A DNA stretch of 64,000 bases from positions 434,001 through 498,000 of the forward strand of contig JAJEHN010000009.1 of NCBI GenBank assembly GCA_022823665.1, given 5' to 3'. This stretch comes from Thermoanaerobaculia bacterium (GTDB lineage: Bacteria; Acidobacteriota; Thermoanaerobaculia; Multivoradales; Multivoraceae). Made by a program: the position numbers and the translations under genes. Shown here one piece after another: positions 62,130 through 64,000 of the stretch (positions within the stretch are counted from its first letter, which is position 1; each line of letters opens with the position of its first letter). The notes beneath the pieces are model-generated. The model did no database searches. It was not told where the DNA came from and worked only from the letters and a program-made list of their open reading frames with translations.

Positions 62130-62798
62130 TTAGCCCGGCGCGAGGGATCCTCCGTCCAGACGCAGCACCGCTCCGCAACGCTTCGCCACTTCCGGGTTGT
62201 GCGTCACCAGCACCATCGTCGTGTCCCGGCGCCTCCGCAGTGTGTCCAGGAGTCCCAGCACCTGTTCGCCGCTCCTGGAATCCAGGTTGCCGGTCGGCTC
62301 GTCGGCCAGCAGCACCGCCGGTTCGAGCACCAGGGCGCGGCAGATCGCGATCCGCTGCCGCTCGCCGCCGGAGAGCTGCTGCGGGAAGGCGCCGGCACGG
62401 TCGGCGAGGCCGACCTGGTCCAGGAGCGCGAGCGCCAGGGCGCTGAGAGAGGAGGTCGGGCGGCCCGCGATCCGCCCCGGCATCATCACGTTCTCGAGCG
62501 CGGTGAAGTCCGGAAGCAGTTGATGGAACTGGAAGACGAAACCGAGGGACCGGTTGCGAAAGCCAGCCAGGGCCGACGGCCTGGACGCCGTGAGATCGAC
62601 GCCGTCGACTCGCACCGAACCCGCGTCCGGGGTATCGAGCGCGCCCAGGATGTTGAGGAGAGTCGACTTGCCCGAGCCGGACGGGCCGACGATGGCCGCC
62701 GTCTCACCGCGCGCGACGACCAGGTCCACGCCGCGCAGGACCTGCCGCCGGACCGCGCCGTCCTGGTAGGCCTTGGTGACCCCGGAGACCGCGATCAC
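62130..62798 (-). CDS. lolD: ABC transporter ATP-binding protein of the LolD/MacB type
   Basis: The ATPase has 222 residues. Walker A is IVGPSGSGKSTLLNILGALD, the signature motif QQLSGGERQRIAICRALV, and Walker B PAVLLADEPTGNLDSRSGEQ. FVFQFHQLLPDFTALENVMM matches LolD. With the adjacent LolC/E-like permease it would release lipoproteins from the inner membrane. The GTG start overlaps the permease stop by 4 bases. Confidence 0.92.
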   Translation of the reverse strand: MIAVSGVTKAYQDGAVRRQVLRGVDLVVARGETAAIVGPSGSGKSTLLNILGALDTPDAGSVRVDGVDLTASRPSALAGFRNRSLGFVFQFHQLLPDFTALENVMMPGRIAGRPTSSLSALALALLDQVGLADRAGAFPQQLSGGERQRIAICRALVLEPAVLLADEPTGNLDSRSGEQVLGLLDTLRRRRDTTMVLVTHNPEVAKRCGAVLRLDGGSLAPG

Positions 62799-64000
62799 GT
62801 TCGCGCGCTCCGCATCGCCTCGACCGGATGAAGAAGGCTCGCCTTGCGCGCCCCGATCACGGCGGCAGCTGCGGTGAACAGAACGGTCACGGCGAGCACG
62901 ACGAGTACGTCCGTGCCCCGAACTAGGAACGGCACGTAGTCCACCACGTACACGTCGGACGGCGTGGAGATGACGCGGTAACGGTCCAGGAGCGCCGCGA
63001 GCCCGGCGCCGGCGGCGCCGCCGAGTCCGGCGCCGCCGACCGAAAGCAGCGCGCCGAGCAGCAGGAACACGCGCTGCAACCGGGCCGGCGGCGCACCCAT
63101 CGCCGCCAGCACGCCGACCTCGGCGCGTTTGCTCGAAAGCACCATGGACAGGGCCGCGAGCAGGGCGAACGAGGCGACCGCGACGATCAGGGCCACCGCC
63201 GAGAAGACCAGGCCTTTCTCGAGACGCAGCACGAAGAGGAGCGCCCGATTCGCCTGCCTCCAGGTGGTCACCATCGCCACGGCCGGGTCGATTCCCCGGC
63301 GCAGGAAGTCGCCGATCCGCTCCGGATCCGCCTCCGGAGCAAGCGTCAGGTCCAGTCGTCTGTCGCCCCGCGCGAACAGGGCGGAAGCCTGCTCGAGCGG
63401 CAGCAGCACGGGATCGTCCGCGTTCTCCGCACGGTCCGACCGGTAGATCAGGTCGACCGGCAGCGTGCGGACTCGTGGCCTGGGCCCGACCGGCGTGAGG
63501 CCGGGGCGAGGCGACACGACGCGCACGATGTCGCCCACGGCCAGCCCCATCCGCAGCGCCACGGAAACTGGCACGATCAGACCGGACGTCGCCTCCGGTT
63601 GGACCGGGATCCAGGGCGGCGGCGCCTTCTCGTAGCCCAGCACCTCGACTGCGAGCGGACGGTCGTCATCGGCCAGCCAGCCCCGCGCGTAGAGCAGTTC
63701 CTGGACACCGGCGACGCCGTTCGTCGCGGCCGCCAGCTCGGCCAGGTGCCGCGCCCCTTCCGTAGCTGACTCGCCTTCGACGGCGGCGCCGCGGCCGAAC
63801 TCGATCTGGAGGGCGGGCGTATGCCGCGCCAGATCTTCCAGCAGGAGGTTCTGGAAGCCAGCGAGCGCGGCCAGCGCCAGCACCAGCGCCGCCGTACCCA
63901 CCGCGAGGCCGCCCGCCGTCAGGGTGGACAGCGCCCGGATGTGCGCGTCCGCGCGGGTGGAACGGAAGTACCTGACTGCTATGTGCCAGACGAACCCCAC
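62795..64000 (-). CDS. LolC/LolE-type ABC transporter permease, 5' end at the window edge
   Basis: At least 401 residues are present. A GTG occupies the last three bases of the window and reads into WHIAVRYFRSTRADAHIRAL, close to the usual start of LolC/E proteins, so the gene is complete or nearly so. One membrane helix (about 28-50, GGLAVGTAALVLALAALAGF) precedes a periplasmic MacB-like domain (about 55-260). Three C-terminal helices form the FtsX domain (about 270-390), ending with the conserved ARKASLLHPVEAMRS. It should work with LolD. Confidence 0.88.
   Translation of the reverse strand: MGFVWHIAVRYFRSTRADAHIRALSTLTAGGLAVGTAALVLALAALAGFQNLLLEDLARHTPALQIEFGRGAAVEGESATEGARHLAELAAATNGVAGVQELLYARGWLADDDRPLAVEVLGYEKAPPPWIPVQPEATSGLIVPVSVALRMGLAVGDIVRVVSPRPGLTPVGPRPRVRTLPVDLIYRSDRAENADDPVLLPLEQASALFARGDRRLDLTLAPEADPERIGDFLRRGIDPAVAMVTTWRQANRALLFVLRLEKGLVFSAVALIVAVASFALLAALSMVLSSKRAEVGVLAAMGAPPARLQRVFLLLGALLSVGGAGLGGAAGAGLAALLDRYRVISTPSDVYVVDYVPFLVRGTDVLVVLAVTVLFTAAAAVIGARKASLLHPVEAMRSART

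Noticed and set aside
60189..62831. An 880-codon open frame on the plus strand opposite clpC and lolD
   Set aside because: ClpC and LolD carry complete diagnostic motifs on the other strand; this frame shows only composition-driven openness.

Overview
The window is GC-rich bacterial chromosome, most likely from the phylum Acidobacteriota (class not resolved; Thermoanaerobaculia or Vicinamibacteria would fit). The reasons are an Oar-like TonB-dependent receptor with an N-terminal carboxypeptidase-regulatory-like domain, a VWFA-related protein of the acidobacterial TIGR03436 type, two periplasmic PQQ-like beta-propellers opening with WPQ(W/F)RG, and a full Gram-negative envelope gene set (bamA, ompH, lpxD, fabZ, lpxA, lolDE, lgt). 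Most of the sequence is ordinary dense chromosome. Two stretches have visibly lower GC and look acquired: about 1.4-2.3 kb and 40.4-46.2 kb. Layout by region: 1-8.5 kb is accessory and holds a truncated sulfatase, a membrane-anchored phage-collar-like protein, a secreted fibronectin-III protein, a DUF222-HNH endonuclease, and a LuxR regulator next to a degenerate copy of its own DNA-binding domain. 8.6-21.7 kb holds the TonB receptor, an M24 peptidase, a two-subunit acyl-CoA dehydrogenase, a leftward operon (PQQ propeller, sialidase, serine hydrolase, beta-barrel), and type I glutamine synthetase. 22-31 kb is one long leftward operon with mostly 4-base overlaps: holin-X-like protein, small membrane protein, DUF2064 transferase, NAD(P)HX repair enzyme, TsaE, 3-hydroxyacyl-CoA dehydrogenase, PhoH, a PgpH-type HD phosphodiesterase, and a single-polypeptide YbeY-Era fusion joining two ribosome-maturation factors. 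31-40 kb carries the VWFA protein, thiD, lgt, a DHH phosphoesterase, and the coupled chain cinA-plsY-gpsA-guaA. 40.2-46.2 kb is a defence island: a 36-bp inverted repeat, mcrC, mcrB, a decayed deoA 3' fragment, a putative type II restriction enzyme with its methyltransferase, an orphan AbrB-type antitoxin and an internally deleted VapB-like antitoxin. 46.2-49.4 kb has intact deoA, a TPR membrane protein, tatA, tRNA-Arg(CCT) and apt. 49.4-55.1 kb is an operon of lipid A genes (lpxD-fabZ-lpxA-Gfo/Idh) running into salvage and repair genes (mtnP-surE-pcm-apt). 55.3-64 kb has a second PQQ propeller and the operon lolE-lolD-clpC-bamA-ompH. The most noteworthy point is that the 3' end of deoA occurs twice, once intact and once decayed and fused upstream of mcrB, bracketing the restriction-modification and antitoxin genes. 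This looks like the footprint of a recombination event that built the island. Other points worth following are the YbeY-Era fusion, three palindromes spaced exactly 66 bp apart inside the HNH gene, a GnnA-like dehydrogenase in the lipid A operon without its aminotransferase partner, and the damaged, toxin-less antitoxin genes.
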